From NCBI GenBank assembly GCA_016191785.1, contig JACPVJ010000127.1, positions 1-33,742 of the forward strand: 33,742 nucleotides of DNA, read 5' to 3'. Positions 21,941 through 30,698 of the stretch are shown one piece after another. Each line of letters starts with the position of its first letter. The first letter of the stretch is position 1. This DNA is from Myxococcales bacterium (GTDB taxonomy: Bacteria > Myxococcota_A > Polyangia > Polyangiales > Polyangiaceae). Position numbers and translations under genes: made by a program. Under the pieces are notes generated by a model. That model had not been told where the DNA came from and did no database searches. It saw only the letters and a program-made list of their open reading frames with translations.

Positions 21941-23359
21941 CTATCCCACCGCGCGCGCCGAGTCGGCGAAGAGCTGCATCGCCTCGTCGACGTGGCGCGC
22001 CGCCATCACCAGCGCCGGGCGGAAGCGGATCGAGCGATCTCCCGAGCCTCCGGCCTCGACGCCGCGCTGGCGTAGGTCGTGCAGCAGCCTGTCGCGGGTG
22101 GCGCCGTCGCGCGCGTCGATGGCCGCGAAGGTCCCCTGGCCGCGCGGCTGGGAGAACGTGGCGGGGAAGCGGGTCACGAGCTCCGACAGCTGTTCGAGCA
22201 AGTAGGCCCCGACGCGCTGCGTGTGCTCGACCAGCCGATCGCGGCAGATCACGTCGTGGATGATCCGGAACTGCGCCGCGCGCAGCGGGTCGCCGAGGAA
22301 GGTGTTGAAGATGCGGTAGGCCTCCGCGGGCATGAACTCTTCGCGCAGGTGGACGCCGCCGAGCTGGAACTTCTTCGACCAGGTGACCAGATCGGGCGGC
22401 TCGGGCAGGCCCCAGTGCTCGTGGGCCCAGAACGTGCCGGTCGCGCCGGCCCCGGTCTGCACCTCGTCGACGATGAACGCGACCTCGTGCTTCGTGAGCA
22501 GCGCCCGGAGCGCACGGAAGAACTCCGGGCTGGCGTGGCGGTCGCCGCCCTCGCCCTGGATGGGCTCGACGATCAGCGCCGCCACGCGCTGCCCGTCGCG
22601 AACCAGGAGGTCCTCGATGCTCTGCAGCGCTCGGGCCTCGGCGGCCTGGTTCTCGGCGGTGTGATCGGCGAGCGGAAAGCGGTTGGCGGGGAAAGGGACG
22701 ACCGGCCAGTCGAAGGCCGGGAAGTCGATCTTGTGGATGGCCTTGCTGCGCGTCGCCGAGAGCGCCCCGAGGGTGCGCCCGTGGAAGCCCCCCTCGAACG
22801 AGATGACCTGCATGTCGTTGGTGTGCGGCTGCGCGTTCAGCATCGCGAGGCGCGCGTCCTCGTCGGTCCAAGAGGCGCCGCCGCGCCGCCGCCGGGCCTT
22901 CCAGGCGAACGCGGCCTTGATGGCGTTCTCGACGGCCTCGGCGCCGGTGGTCACGGTCAGCACCTTGGTGTGACCGCTGGGCGCGACTGCCATCAGCGTG
23001 CCCTCGACGAGGTCGACCCACTCCGGCGGTGGAGCGACGCCGAGCGCGGGCCGGTAGCCCATGAGCCAGTCGAAGCGTCCGTCCTTCCAGGCTGCGGTGA
23101 GGTCGGGGTGGTTGTAGCCGATGGGGACGCACGCGATGTGGCCGTAGAGATCGAGCAGCTCGTTGCCGTCGACGTCGACCAGGTAGTTACCGACGGAGCG
23201 TCGGGCGTCCTGGTAGACGTGAACCGTGCGCGCGTCCTGGTGGCGCTGGTGGCGAGCGCGCAGCGCTTCGCTCTTCGGGCCCGGGACCGCGGTCTTGACC
23301 GAGGAGCGCGCGGGCTCTCCCGGGAAAGGCGGGGCGAGATCGACGGTCATGGTCGTCAT
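21941..23359 (-). CDS. 4-aminobutyrate transaminase, eukaryotic-type class III
   Basis: ATG 23359 overlaps the stop of the GNAT gene (ATGA), giving 472 aa; ATG 23350 has better spacing from GGAAGGA. The sequence closely follows mammalian/fungal GABA-T: SVGNYLVDVDGNELLDLYG (55-73), SFEGGFHGRTLGALSATRSK (187-206), AIHKIDFPAFDWPV, IVEPIQGEGGD, VDEVQTGAGATGTFWAHEHWG (297-317; Asp298 for the PLP ring N), WSKKFQLGG with the Schiff-base Lys at 329/330, and SIRFRPAL near the end. The [2Fe-2S] cysteines of the pig enzyme are absent (TTGAEAVENA). It should convert GABA and 2-oxoglutarate to succinate semialdehyde and glutamate; related lysine 6-transaminases share the fold, so substrate is likely but unproven. 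Confidence 0.85.
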   Translation of the reverse strand: MTTMTVDLAPPFPGEPARSSVKTAVPGPKSEALRARHQRHQDARTVHVYQDARRSVGNYLVDVDGNELLDLYGHIACVPIGYNHPDLTAAWKDGRFDWLMGYRPALGVAPPPEWVDLVEGTLMAVAPSGHTKVLTVTTGAEAVENAIKAAFAWKARRRRGGASWTDEDARLAMLNAQPHTNDMQVISFEGGFHGRTLGALSATRSKAIHKIDFPAFDWPVVPFPANRFPLADHTAENQAAEARALQSIEDLLVRDGQRVAALIVEPIQGEGGDRHASPEFFRALRALLTKHEVAFIVDEVQTGAGATGTFWAHEHWGLPEPPDLVTWSKKFQLGGVHLREEFMPAEAYRIFNTFLGDPLRAAQFRIIHDVICRDRLVEHTQRVGAYLLEQLSELVTRFPATFSQPRGQGTFAAIDARDGATRDRLLHDLRQRGVEAGGSGDRSIRFRPALVMAARHVDEAMQLFADSARAVG

Positions 23360-24312
23360 TCCTTCCAGTCGAGCAGGATGCGGCGCTCGTCTTCCGGGTC
23401 GCCCGGGGGCCTTCCGTGCCAGGCCACGGGATGGTGCCCGAGAACGGTGCTGCGGAGGAGCGGGACGAGATCCGCGGCGGCGCGCACGCGGATCAGCGGG
23501 GCCGGCGGGCAGTCCCCCGGGGGCCTGTATTTGAAGGTCTGTGCGCGAATCAGCGGCAGCTGGGCGGGATGCACCGAGGTGCTGTGCACAGCACCCAGGC
23601 AGTCGACCATCAGCGTGAGCGCGTCCCACGACACGTGGTCGCGCTCCTCTGCGCCGACCTGTCGCACGACCAGCATCATCGGCAGTGGCACGGCAGGTTC
23701 GCCAGACGCTTCGAGGTCCCGGAAGTCGGGCTGGGCGTACGGCGCCGACGACGGCGGCACCACGCCGAAGCCGGCTCGGCCGTAGCTCAGGTAGCGGACC
23801 ACGGTCGCGGTCGAGGTCGGGTCGACCGGCTCCATCTCGGCGAACAGGAGGAACGCGGCGTTCGGCACGCCGGCGAGCTCGGCGGCCTGGCGAGCCAGCA
23901 CGACCGGAGTCGCGCGGAGCAGGGCCGCGACGCCCGTGCGGCGGTGCTCGGGCAAGACCAGGCTGTGGGACAGGAAGACGGCTGCGCGCTGCCCGGGCAC
24001 ATCGACGACGGTCCAGCCGTCGCGCACCGCGGCCACGGCGCCGTCGCGATCGCGGAAGAGGAGGAAGTGGTAGATGGGCTCTAGCGTCGTGCCAGGCGGA
24101 GTGAAGCGCTTCTGTCGGAACCAGCGCTCCAGGACCTCACGCCGCTCGATCTCGCCGACGGGTCCGAACTGCTCTTCGAGCAGCCGGTAGCCCCGGTCGA
24201 AGGCTGCGAGGTCCGGGGCGTGCTCGACGCTGTAGCGCTCGCTGGCCAGCGCTGCCTTGCCCGACTGCTCGTAGACCGCATCGAGGATCGCGCCGATGGC
24301 GAGCGTGGACAT
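23356..24312 (-). CDS. GNAT-fold protein coupled to GABA transaminase
   Basis: ATG 24312 gives 318 aa; the open frame extends upstream through unrelated sequence. The segment AAVFLSHSLVLPEHRRTGVAALLRATPV holds the acetyl-CoA pyrophosphate-loop pattern (R-x-x-G-x-A/G), preceded by YHFLLFRDRDGAVAAVRDG, the usual beta2-beta3 hairpin of GNAT enzymes. It is longer than standard GNATs (about 150-180 aa), with an extra N-terminal helix region and a C-terminal half (DHVSWDALTLMVD...PPGDPEDERRI). The acceptor is unknown. Its stop overlaps the GABA transaminase start, so the two proteins are made together; acetylation of a polyamine or amino acid linked to GABA metabolism is a reasonable guess. Confidence 0.65.
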   Translation of the reverse strand: MSTLAIGAILDAVYEQSGKAALASERYSVEHAPDLAAFDRGYRLLEEQFGPVGEIERREVLERWFRQKRFTPPGTTLEPIYHFLLFRDRDGAVAAVRDGWTVVDVPGQRAAVFLSHSLVLPEHRRTGVAALLRATPVVLARQAAELAGVPNAAFLLFAEMEPVDPTSTATVVRYLSYGRAGFGVVPPSSAPYAQPDFRDLEASGEPAVPLPMMLVVRQVGAEERDHVSWDALTLMVDCLGAVHSTSVHPAQLPLIRAQTFKYRPPGDCPPAPLIRVRAAADLVPLLRSTVLGHHPVAWHGRPPGDPEDERRILLDWKE

Positions 24313-24417
24313 GCGCTCGAACGATATCAGACCCAGAAAGATGCCAATCGCGCCGGGCACGATGCTAGCCTGCGGCCGATCATCCAGCGGGCGACGGGCC
24401 CGAGAAGGGGTCTTTCG

Positions 24418-25275
24418 ATGAAGAGGGTTCTTGGCTGCTGTGCCCTGGTGGCTCTGATGGGCGCGACGGTTCCGGCGTTGGCAGACGAGCCTGGCGGGCG
24501 ACACCCCACCCCCGAGCCAGCAGCCAACGCGACCGACGAGAAGGGAGCTGAAGAGGAGGAAGAGCCGCCGATCTCGTTCACCGTCGAGGCCGCCGTGGCG
24601 ACCTCCTACGTGTGGCGCGGCTTCTTGCTCTCGACCAAGCTGATGAAGCCGGTCTTCCAGCCTTACGCGGAGGTCAGCGTGAACCAGCTCGGCCCCGGCG
24701 CGCTGGCGGTCGGGGTGTGGATGAACAAGGCGCTGACCAAAGAGGCGGGCCTCGACGACTCGCCGCTGGAGCTCGACCCTTACCTCGCGTACACGCTGCC
24801 CGTCGGTCCGGTCGAGCTGAAGCTCGGGTACACGGCCTACCTCTACCCGACCCACGACGACTACGGCCTCGAGAAGCTCGACGGCGGCCACGAATTCGGG
24901 GTGCAGGGCACGTTCGACTTGGGCCTGCCGATCTCGCCCTATGCCTGCGTCTTCGTGGAGCCGGTGCGCTGGAAGGGGGTCTACGCCGCCGCTGGAGTCA
25001 ACCATACGCTCGAGGCGGGCGCGTTCGAGCTCGCGACCACGCTCAACTTCGGCGTCGGTATGTACAAGTACGAAGACGGTGCCGATGACGATCAGGACTT
25101 CGGCCTGCAGGACATCACGCTGTCCACCAAGGGGACGTACTCGTTCGGCGAGAGCGGGCTGTACGCCGCGGCGACGCTCGCCGCCGCCTACCCCGGCGTC
25201 GAGCAGCTGGACGAGGACGGCAACAAGCGAAAGCTCTTGCCCTACGGTCTCCTCGCCGTCGGCTTCGGGCTTTAG
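24418..25275 (+). CDS. Outer-membrane beta-barrel protein (TIGR02001/Gcw_chp-like)
   Basis: ATG 24418 has an AAGGGG site about 8 nt upstream and opens a signal peptide (cleavage after ALA, about residue 22). The product is 285 aa. After an acidic Glu-rich stretch (ATDEKGAEEEEE), the barrel begins FTVEAAVATSYVWRGFLLS, the 'S.YvwRG' opening common in TIGR02001-type outer-membrane proteins. Paired strands follow (ALAVGVWMNKAL, VELKLGYTAYLYPTHD, EFGVQGTFDLGLP) and the last residues are LLAVGFGL. It may form a channel for small metabolites. It converges with potA (14-bp gap) and is divergent from the GNAT gene. Confidence 0.75.
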   Translation: MKRVLGCCALVALMGATVPALADEPGGRHPTPEPAANATDEKGAEEEEEPPISFTVEAAVATSYVWRGFLLSTKLMKPVFQPYAEVSVNQLGPGALAVGVWMNKALTKEAGLDDSPLELDPYLAYTLPVGPVELKLGYTAYLYPTHDDYGLEKLDGGHEFGVQGTFDLGLPISPYACVFVEPVRWKGVYAAAGVNHTLEAGAFELATTLNFGVGMYKYEDGADDDQDFGLQDITLSTKGTYSFGESGLYAAATLAAAYPGVEQLDEDGNKRKLLPYGLLAVGFGL

Positions 25276-25289
25276 GCCCGCGTCGGCCC

Positions 25290-26387
25290 TCAGTTCCCCT
25301 GCACCACCACGATGTCGTCGAAGTGCAGGTGGCAGAATACCTTGTCGCCTTTGTGCACCGTGGCCTGCCGCGCGCTCTCGTTGGCCACCACGGCCCAGAG
25401 CTCGAGGCCGCCCGGCGTCCTCAGCATCAGCTGGTCCGTGGCGCCCTTGAAGATCTCTTCCGCGATCTCGGCCTCGAACACGTTGTCGGACTCCTCGCGC
25501 TGTTTCCGGATCAGGATCTTCTCGGGCCGCACCGAGATCATCGCTGTGGTCGCGTCATCGGGTAGGTCGTCGGCCAAGAGCGTAACCTCGGGACCCCCCT
25601 CCAGTCGGAGGGTCACCTTTCGACCCGCGCGCGACACCACTCGACCCTCGAGGATGTTGGCCTGGCCGATGAAGTTGGCGACGAACGTCGTCTTGGGCTG
25701 GTGGTAGATCGCGGTCGCGTCTCCGAGTTGCTCGACTTTGCCTTGGTTGATCACGGCGATGCGATCACTCATCGTCAGCGCCTCTTCCTGGTCGTGCGTG
25801 ACGAAGACGAAGGTGATGCCGAGCTTCTGCTGCAGGTGCTTGAGCTCGACCTGCATCGCGTGGCGCAGCTTGGCGTCGAGGGCGCTGAGCGGCTCGTCCA
25901 GGAGCAAGACCTTGGGCCGGCAGACGATGGCGCGCGCCAGCGCCACGCGCTGCCGCTGCCCGCCCGAGAGCTGGCTGGGCTTGCGGTCTTCCATGCCCCC
26001 GAGCGAGACCATGGCGATGGCCTCGCGAACGCGCTCTTGGGCCTCGCTCTTGGGCACCTTCTTCATGCGTAGCCCGAAGCCGATGTTCTCTTTCACCGTC
26101 ATGTGCGGGAACAGGGCGTAGCTCTGGAAAACCTGGTTCGCGTCGCGCCGGTAGGGCGGGTCGTGCGTGACGTCTTGCCCCGCGATGAAGATCTGCCCCT
26201 GGGTGGGGGTCTCGAAGCCCGAGATCATGCGGAGCAGGGTGGTCTTGCCGCAGCCCGAAGGCCCGAGCAGCGTGATGAACTCCCCGGCTCGGATCTCGAG
26301 GCTCACGTCGGAGACGGCGGTGAACTCGTCGAACGTCTTGGTGACGCGACGAACCTCGACCATGACCTCTTTGGCGTCGGTGCTCAT
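25290..26387 (-). CDS. potA: Polyamine ABC transporter ATPase
   Basis: ATG 26387 gives 365 aa and overlaps the permease stop by 4 nt. Walker A is GPSGCGKT (42-49), Q-loop Gln88, signature LSGGQ (140-144), Walker B LLLDE (161-165), D-loop SALD (168-171) and H-loop His198. A C-terminal TOBE domain (about 290-365; ISVRPEKILI, DQLMLRTPGG) is typical of PotA/PotG. It powers uptake with the neighbouring PotB, PotC and PotD. As the last gene of the operon it ends 14 bp from the converging barrel gene. The family also includes Fe3+ and thiamine importers, but the partner PotD argues for polyamines. Confidence 0.93.
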   Translation of the reverse strand: MSTDAKEVMVEVRRVTKTFDEFTAVSDVSLEIRAGEFITLLGPSGCGKTTLLRMISGFETPTQGQIFIAGQDVTHDPPYRRDANQVFQSYALFPHMTVKENIGFGLRMKKVPKSEAQERVREAIAMVSLGGMEDRKPSQLSGGQRQRVALARAIVCRPKVLLLDEPLSALDAKLRHAMQVELKHLQQKLGITFVFVTHDQEEALTMSDRIAVINQGKVEQLGDATAIYHQPKTTFVANFIGQANILEGRVVSRAGRKVTLRLEGGPEVTLLADDLPDDATTAMISVRPEKILIRKQREESDNVFEAEIAEEIFKGATDQLMLRTPGGLELWAVVANESARQATVHKGDKVFCHLHFDDIVVVQGN

Positions 26388-27262
26388 GTGGCGGAGGGGT
26401 CTTTCTTCGTGGTCAGCCAGAAGGTCGCTGCGAAGAGCAGCAGCACCGTCATGCCCAGGGCGGCGCCGAAGGGCCAGTCGCGGGCCTGCCCGAACTGGTT
26501 CTGGATCACGTTGCCGATCATCGGCACGCGCGCCCCACCCATCAGATCAGTGATCGCGAACATGCCGATGGCCGGGATGAAGACCAGCATCACGCCAGCG
26601 ACGATGCCGGGTCGGGTCAGGGGCGCGATGACGCTGGCGAACGCGCGCACCGGGCCCGCCCCGAGATCGAACGCTGCCTCGACCAGCGCGTTGTCGAGCT
26701 TCTCGACGCTGCCGTAGATGGGAAGAATCATGAACGGCAGGTACGAGTAGACGAGCCCGATGACCACGGCCGTGGGTGTGTAGAGGATGTCGAGCGGGGT
26801 CGAGATCATCCCCAGGTAGAGCAAGAGCGAGTTGAGTGGCCCCTCGCTCTTCAGGATGGTCATCCAGGCGTAGGTGCGGATGAGGAAGCTCGTCCAGAAC
26901 GGGATCATGATCAGCGCGAGCAGCTTGTTGCGGACGCGCTCGGGCGCGCGGCCGACCCAGTACGCGACCGGGTAGCCCACGACCAGGCAGATGGCGGTGG
27001 TGATGGCCGCGTAGTACACCGACTTGAGCAGGATCTTCAGGTAGGTCGGGTCGAAGACACGCGTGTAGTTCGACCACGAGAAGGTGAAGACCACCTGCCC
27101 CAGCTCGTCACGATCGCAGAAGCTGTAGACGAGCATGATCAGCGTGGGCGCGATGACGAACGCGCCGAGCCAGGCGAGCAGCGGCGCCATGAGCAACCAG
27201 CCACGCAGGCCGGGGGCCCGCTCTGCGCCTCGGGTGTCGGGGAGTCCCGCGGTCGGCGTCAT
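26384..27262 (-). CDS. potB: Polyamine ABC transporter permease
   Basis: ATG 27262 gives 292 aa with six predicted membrane helices, the first at about 22-45 (LLMAPLLAWLGAFVIAPTLIM). The EAA loop that docks on the ATPase is VEAAFDLGAGPVRAFASVIAP. The N-terminal arm (about 20 residues) and length fit PotB/PotH. It starts 8 bp after potD and its last 4 nt overlap the potA start. It forms the inner-membrane channel with PotC. Confidence 0.92.
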   Translation of the reverse strand: MTPTAGLPDTRGAERAPGLRGWLLMAPLLAWLGAFVIAPTLIMLVYSFCDRDELGQVVFTFSWSNYTRVFDPTYLKILLKSVYYAAITTAICLVVGYPVAYWVGRAPERVRNKLLALIMIPFWTSFLIRTYAWMTILKSEGPLNSLLLYLGMISTPLDILYTPTAVVIGLVYSYLPFMILPIYGSVEKLDNALVEAAFDLGAGPVRAFASVIAPLTRPGIVAGVMLVFIPAIGMFAITDLMGGARVPMIGNVIQNQFGQARDWPFGAALGMTVLLLFAATFWLTTKKDPSAT

Positions 27263-27270
27263 TGCACGCG

Positions 27271-28368
27271 CTAGTTACTGGCCTTCAGGTCCGTCACCAG
27301 CTTGTCGACCTCGGAGGCGATCTTGCCGATGTCGCGGAAGGTCTCGCGCTCGCCGGCGGGCGGGTAGCTGGCCGGGTTGGCCAGCTGATCCGGCGTCAAG
27401 AGCTTGCGCGCCTCGAGGTTCGGGTTGGTGTAGGGGAACTTCTCCGAGACGAGCTTCGAGACCTCCGGCCGGAGGATGTAGTCCATGAACATCATGGCGC
27501 CGACCTTGTTCGGCGCGGAGTCCGGGATGGCCAGGCTGTCGATGAAGAGGTGCGCGCCCTCCTCGGGCAAGATGTAGCTGAACTTTTTGTTGTTCTGGTA
27601 GAGCAGGGCCGCCTCGCCGCTCCAGACGACGCCGATGTCCACGTCACCGTTCAAGAACGCCGTCTTCGGGCTGTCCGAGTCGAAGACCTTCACGAGCTTG
27701 ACCCACTCGGCGAGCATCGGCTTCACCTTCGCCAGGTTCTCGGGGGTGATGTCGTTGGACTTGAGCCCCGAGGCCTCGAGCGCCCAGGCCACCATCTCGC
27801 GGCTGTCGTTGAGCGAGACGATGCGGCCCTTGTACTTCTTCTGGAACACGTCCTTGTAGCCCTTGATCGGGTCCTTGATCTTGTCGGTGTTCACCACGAT
27901 CCCGACGGTGCCGGTCATCCAGGGAACCGAGTACTTGTTCTCGGGATCGTGGGCCAGACCCTTGAGCTTGGGGTCGATGTTCTTGAAGTTCGGCACCAGC
28001 GACCAGTCGATGGGCGCGAGCTTCTTCTGCTTCACCAGCGCCTCGATCACGTACTCCGACGGTTGGATGAGATCGTAGTTGGTGCCGCCGGCGAGCAGCT
28101 TCGACAGCATCTCTTCGTTGGAGGCGTAGGTCTCGTAGTTGACCTTGATGCCGGTCTCCTTGCTGAAGCCGTCGATGACCTCTTGCGGGACGTACTCGGA
28201 CCACGCGAAGAGGTTCAGCTCCTTGCCCGGCTTCGGCTTGTCCGCCGTCGGTGCGCCGCTCCCGCTGGGGCCGGGGCCCGCGCTGGCGGCGGGGGTGGGC
28301 GCAGGCTTCTCTTTGCACCCGAAGAAGATGCCAAGGAGGAAGATCAGGCCGAATAGACGTCGTTTCAT
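27271..28368 (-). CDS. potD: Polyamine-binding lipoprotein of the ABC transporter
   Basis: ATG 28368 follows a GGGAGA site and gives 365 aa. It is a lipoprotein (lipobox FFGC, Cys18) with a Pro/Ser/Gly linker (21-48), unlike the free periplasmic E. coli PotD. Polyamine contacts of PotD appear conserved: Trp56 and Tyr59 in LFAWSEYV, Asp188 and Glu191 in NDSREM (equivalent to D168/E171), and Trp249 in VVWSGEA (W229). The position of PotD Trp255 is Phe275 (LFIDSLAIP), which may shift spermidine/putrescine preference. It delivers substrate to PotBC. It lies between potC and potB, an order different from E. coli potABCD. Confidence 0.92.
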   Translation of the reverse strand: MKRRLFGLIFLLGIFFGCKEKPAPTPAASAGPGPSGSGAPTADKPKPGKELNLFAWSEYVPQEVIDGFSKETGIKVNYETYASNEEMLSKLLAGGTNYDLIQPSEYVIEALVKQKKLAPIDWSLVPNFKNIDPKLKGLAHDPENKYSVPWMTGTVGIVVNTDKIKDPIKGYKDVFQKKYKGRIVSLNDSREMVAWALEASGLKSNDITPENLAKVKPMLAEWVKLVKVFDSDSPKTAFLNGDVDIGVVWSGEAALLYQNNKKFSYILPEEGAHLFIDSLAIPDSAPNKVGAMMFMDYILRPEVSKLVSEKFPYTNPNLEARKLLTPDQLANPASYPPAGERETFRDIGKIASEVDKLVTDLKASN

Positions 28369-28384
28369 CGTGAGTCTCCCGAGG

Positions 28385-29209
28385 TTACTTGTTCAGACCC
28401 TTGACCGACTCCGCGGCCACGGTGAGCGCCACCGTGACCACGATGAAGACGGCCGAAATGGTGTTCAGGATCGGGCTCAGGCCGACCTTGGCCAGCCCGT
28501 AGACGCGCAGCGGCAACGTCTCCGACGTCGGGCCACGGGTGAAGTAGGTGACGATCACCTCGTCGAGCGAGAGCGTGAAGGCCATGAGCCCGCCCGAGAT
28601 GATGGCCGGCATCATGTACGGGACCATCACCAAGAAGAGCGCCTTCATCGGCGTGGCGCCGAGGTCCATGGCGGCTTCTTCCAGGGCTGGGTCGACCCCG
28701 GCCAGGCGGGCCTGAACGGCGATCAGCACGAACGGGAAGCAGAAGGTGATGTGCGAGATGATGACCGTCGTGAACCCGAGCGTCAGCGACATTGCCTTGA
28801 AGAAGATCAAGAGGCTGATGCCCATGATGATCTCGGGGATGATCATCGGGATGTAGACCAGCGTCGTGATCGAGCGGAGCGCCGGGAACTTGTAACGGTA
28901 GAGGAGCCACGCCCCGGCGGTGCCGAGAATGACCGAGAAGACGGTCACGATGGAGGCGATGGTGACGCTGTTGATCGCCGACTCGACCAGCGGCGAGCGC
29001 TTGGTCCCCGACACATGGTCCAGGGCCTCGCGGCCGAGCGCCGTGTACCACTTGAAGCTGAACCCCTCCCAGACGATGGCCATCTTCGAGGCGTTGAACG
29101 AGTAGACGATGAGGAGAACGATCGGGATGTAGAGGAACAGGAAGACGAGCCCGCTCCACCCGCCGAGGAGCAGGTTCAAGAGCCTCATCCCCGACAGCTT
29201 CCTCGCCAT
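28385..29209 (-). CDS. potC: Polyamine ABC transporter permease
   Basis: ATG 29209 gives 274 aa with about six membrane helices, the first at 16-38 (GWSGLVFLFLYIPIVLLIVY). The EAA loop is LEEAAMDLGATPMKALFLVMVP. The periplasmic stretch FSFKWYTAL and the ending LTVAAESVKG match PotC/PotI. It lies 38 bp after the aldehyde dehydrogenase gene and 16 bp before potD, so transporter and catabolic genes are very likely on one transcript. Confidence 0.92.
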   Translation of the reverse strand: MARKLSGMRLLNLLLGGWSGLVFLFLYIPIVLLIVYSFNASKMAIVWEGFSFKWYTALGREALDHVSGTKRSPLVESAINSVTIASIVTVFSVILGTAGAWLLYRYKFPALRSITTLVYIPMIIPEIIMGISLLIFFKAMSLTLGFTTVIISHITFCFPFVLIAVQARLAGVDPALEEAAMDLGATPMKALFLVMVPYMMPAIISGGLMAFTLSLDEVIVTYFTRGPTSETLPLRVYGLAKVGLSPILNTISAVFIVVTVALTVAAESVKGLNK

Positions 29210-29247
29210 GCGCCCCTCTCGGCGGACCTCTCGTCAGGCACGCGATG

Positions 29248-30696
29248 CTAGTCGATGCCCCCCAGCGTCACTAGCTTCTTTTCCAGGTACTCTTCCAGCC
29301 CTTCGGCTCCGGATTCGTGGCCGAGACCGCTCGCCTTGCGCCCACCGAACGGGGCCTCGGTGGCGTGCGCCGTCCACTCGTTCACACCCACCATGCCGAA
29401 GTCGAGGCGCTCGGATGCGCGCGTCGCGGTCTTCAGATCGTGGGTGAACAGGTACGCCGCCAACCCGTAGGGCGTCGCGTTGGCGAGGGCGATGGCCTCG
29501 TCGGTGTCTCCGAACGGCACGATGGGCATCACGGGACCGAAGATCTCCTCTGCGAACACCGGCATCTCCGGGCGCACGCCTGCGAGCACCGTCGGCTCGA
29601 AGAAGTAGCCCCGGGGCAGCTGCTCCGGCCGCCGCCCGCCCGCGAGGACGCTGGCGCCGGCGTCGCACGCGCCCTGGACCAAGGCCTCGACGTGGTCGCG
29701 CTGGCGCGCGTTGATCAGCGGACCCACTCGGGTCTCGGGCTCGAGACCCGAGCCGACGCGGAGGGCCGCGACGTGGGCAGCGACCTTCTCGGAGAAAGCG
29801 TGGTGGAGGCTGCGGTGGACCAGGAAGCGCTGCGGGGCGACGCAGACCTGGCCGTTGTTGCGGTAGCGCGCGGCGACCGCGGCCTTGGCGATTGCGTCCA
29901 CGTCCACGTCGGAGAATACGAGCACGGGGGCGTTGCCGCCGAGCTCGAGCGCGAGCCGGGTGAAGGTGCGCGACGCGCCGTCCATCAGGAGGCGGCCGAC
30001 GCGGGTGCTGCCCGTGAAGCTGATCTTGCGGAGCTCCGGGTGGTCCAGCATGGCCTGGCCCATGCTCGCGGCGTCGCCATTGATCAGGTTGAACGCGCCG
30101 CTCGGGACGCCCGCCTCGACCAGGATGGTGGCCATGTGCATGGCGGTGAGCGGCGTGAATTCGCTGGGTCGCGCCACGACGGTGCAGCCCGCGGCGAGGG
30201 CGGCGGCGACGGCACGCGCCGGGTTGTAAGCCGGGAAGTTCCAGGCGGTGATGACGCCGACGACCCCCATCGGCTGCCGGATCACCAGGTGCCGCCGCGA
30301 CGGGATGCGCGACGGGATGGTGCGGCCGTAGGCGCGCTTGCCCTCTTCGGAGTACCACTCGAAGAGATCGGCGGCGACCTTCCACTCTCCGACGGCCTCG
30401 GCCAGCGGCTTGCCGCTCTCTTGCGTGGTGACGCGACCGAGCTCCGGGGCGCGAGCGCGCATCAGGTCGGCGGCGGCGCGGAGGATGGCGCCGCGGTCGT
30501 GCGGCGTGCGCGCCGACCAGGCGGGGAAGGCTCGTGCGCCCGCTTCGATGGCGACCCGGCAGTCCTCGCCGTTGCCGAAGGGGACGCGCTGGATCGGCTC
30601 CTCGGTCGCCGGATCGATCACGTCCCAGGTTCCGCCGCTGACGGCGTCGGTCCACGCGCCGTCGATGAGCTGCTTGTAGACGAGGTCTTGGGTCAT
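29248..30696 (-). CDS. gabD: Aldehyde dehydrogenase, succinate-semialdehyde dehydrogenase type
   Basis: ATG 30696 gives 482 aa, the usual GabD length; the open frame to 30813 runs into the upstream gene. Motifs: AWNFPAYNPA (151-160), FTGSTRVG (227-234), general base Glu251 in LELGGNAP and nucleophile Cys285 in NNGQVCVAPQR. The coenzyme-binding lysine of most ALDHs (VVxKPxExTPL) is Arg176 here (VVARPSEFTPL), confirmed at the codon level (CGA). It should oxidise succinate semialdehyde to succinate, or 4-aminobutyraldehyde to GABA. It starts 2 nt after the amidohydrolase stop, within the gabT/pot operon. Confidence 0.88.
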   Translation of the reverse strand: MTQDLVYKQLIDGAWTDAVSGGTWDVIDPATEEPIQRVPFGNGEDCRVAIEAGARAFPAWSARTPHDRGAILRAAADLMRARAPELGRVTTQESGKPLAEAVGEWKVAADLFEWYSEEGKRAYGRTIPSRIPSRRHLVIRQPMGVVGVITAWNFPAYNPARAVAAALAAGCTVVARPSEFTPLTAMHMATILVEAGVPSGAFNLINGDAASMGQAMLDHPELRKISFTGSTRVGRLLMDGASRTFTRLALELGGNAPVLVFSDVDVDAIAKAAVAARYRNNGQVCVAPQRFLVHRSLHHAFSEKVAAHVAALRVGSGLEPETRVGPLINARQRDHVEALVQGACDAGASVLAGGRRPEQLPRGYFFEPTVLAGVRPEMPVFAEEIFGPVMPIVPFGDTDEAIALANATPYGLAAYLFTHDLKTATRASERLDFGMVGVNEWTAHATEAPFGGRKASGLGHESGAEGLEEYLEKKLVTLGGID

Positions 30697-30698
30697 GT

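Noticed and set aside
25290..29209. ABC system as an iron(III) or thiamine importer
   Set aside because: The binding protein keeps PotD polyamine contacts (Trp56, Asp188, Glu191, Trp249) and the operon context is GABA/polyamine catabolism.
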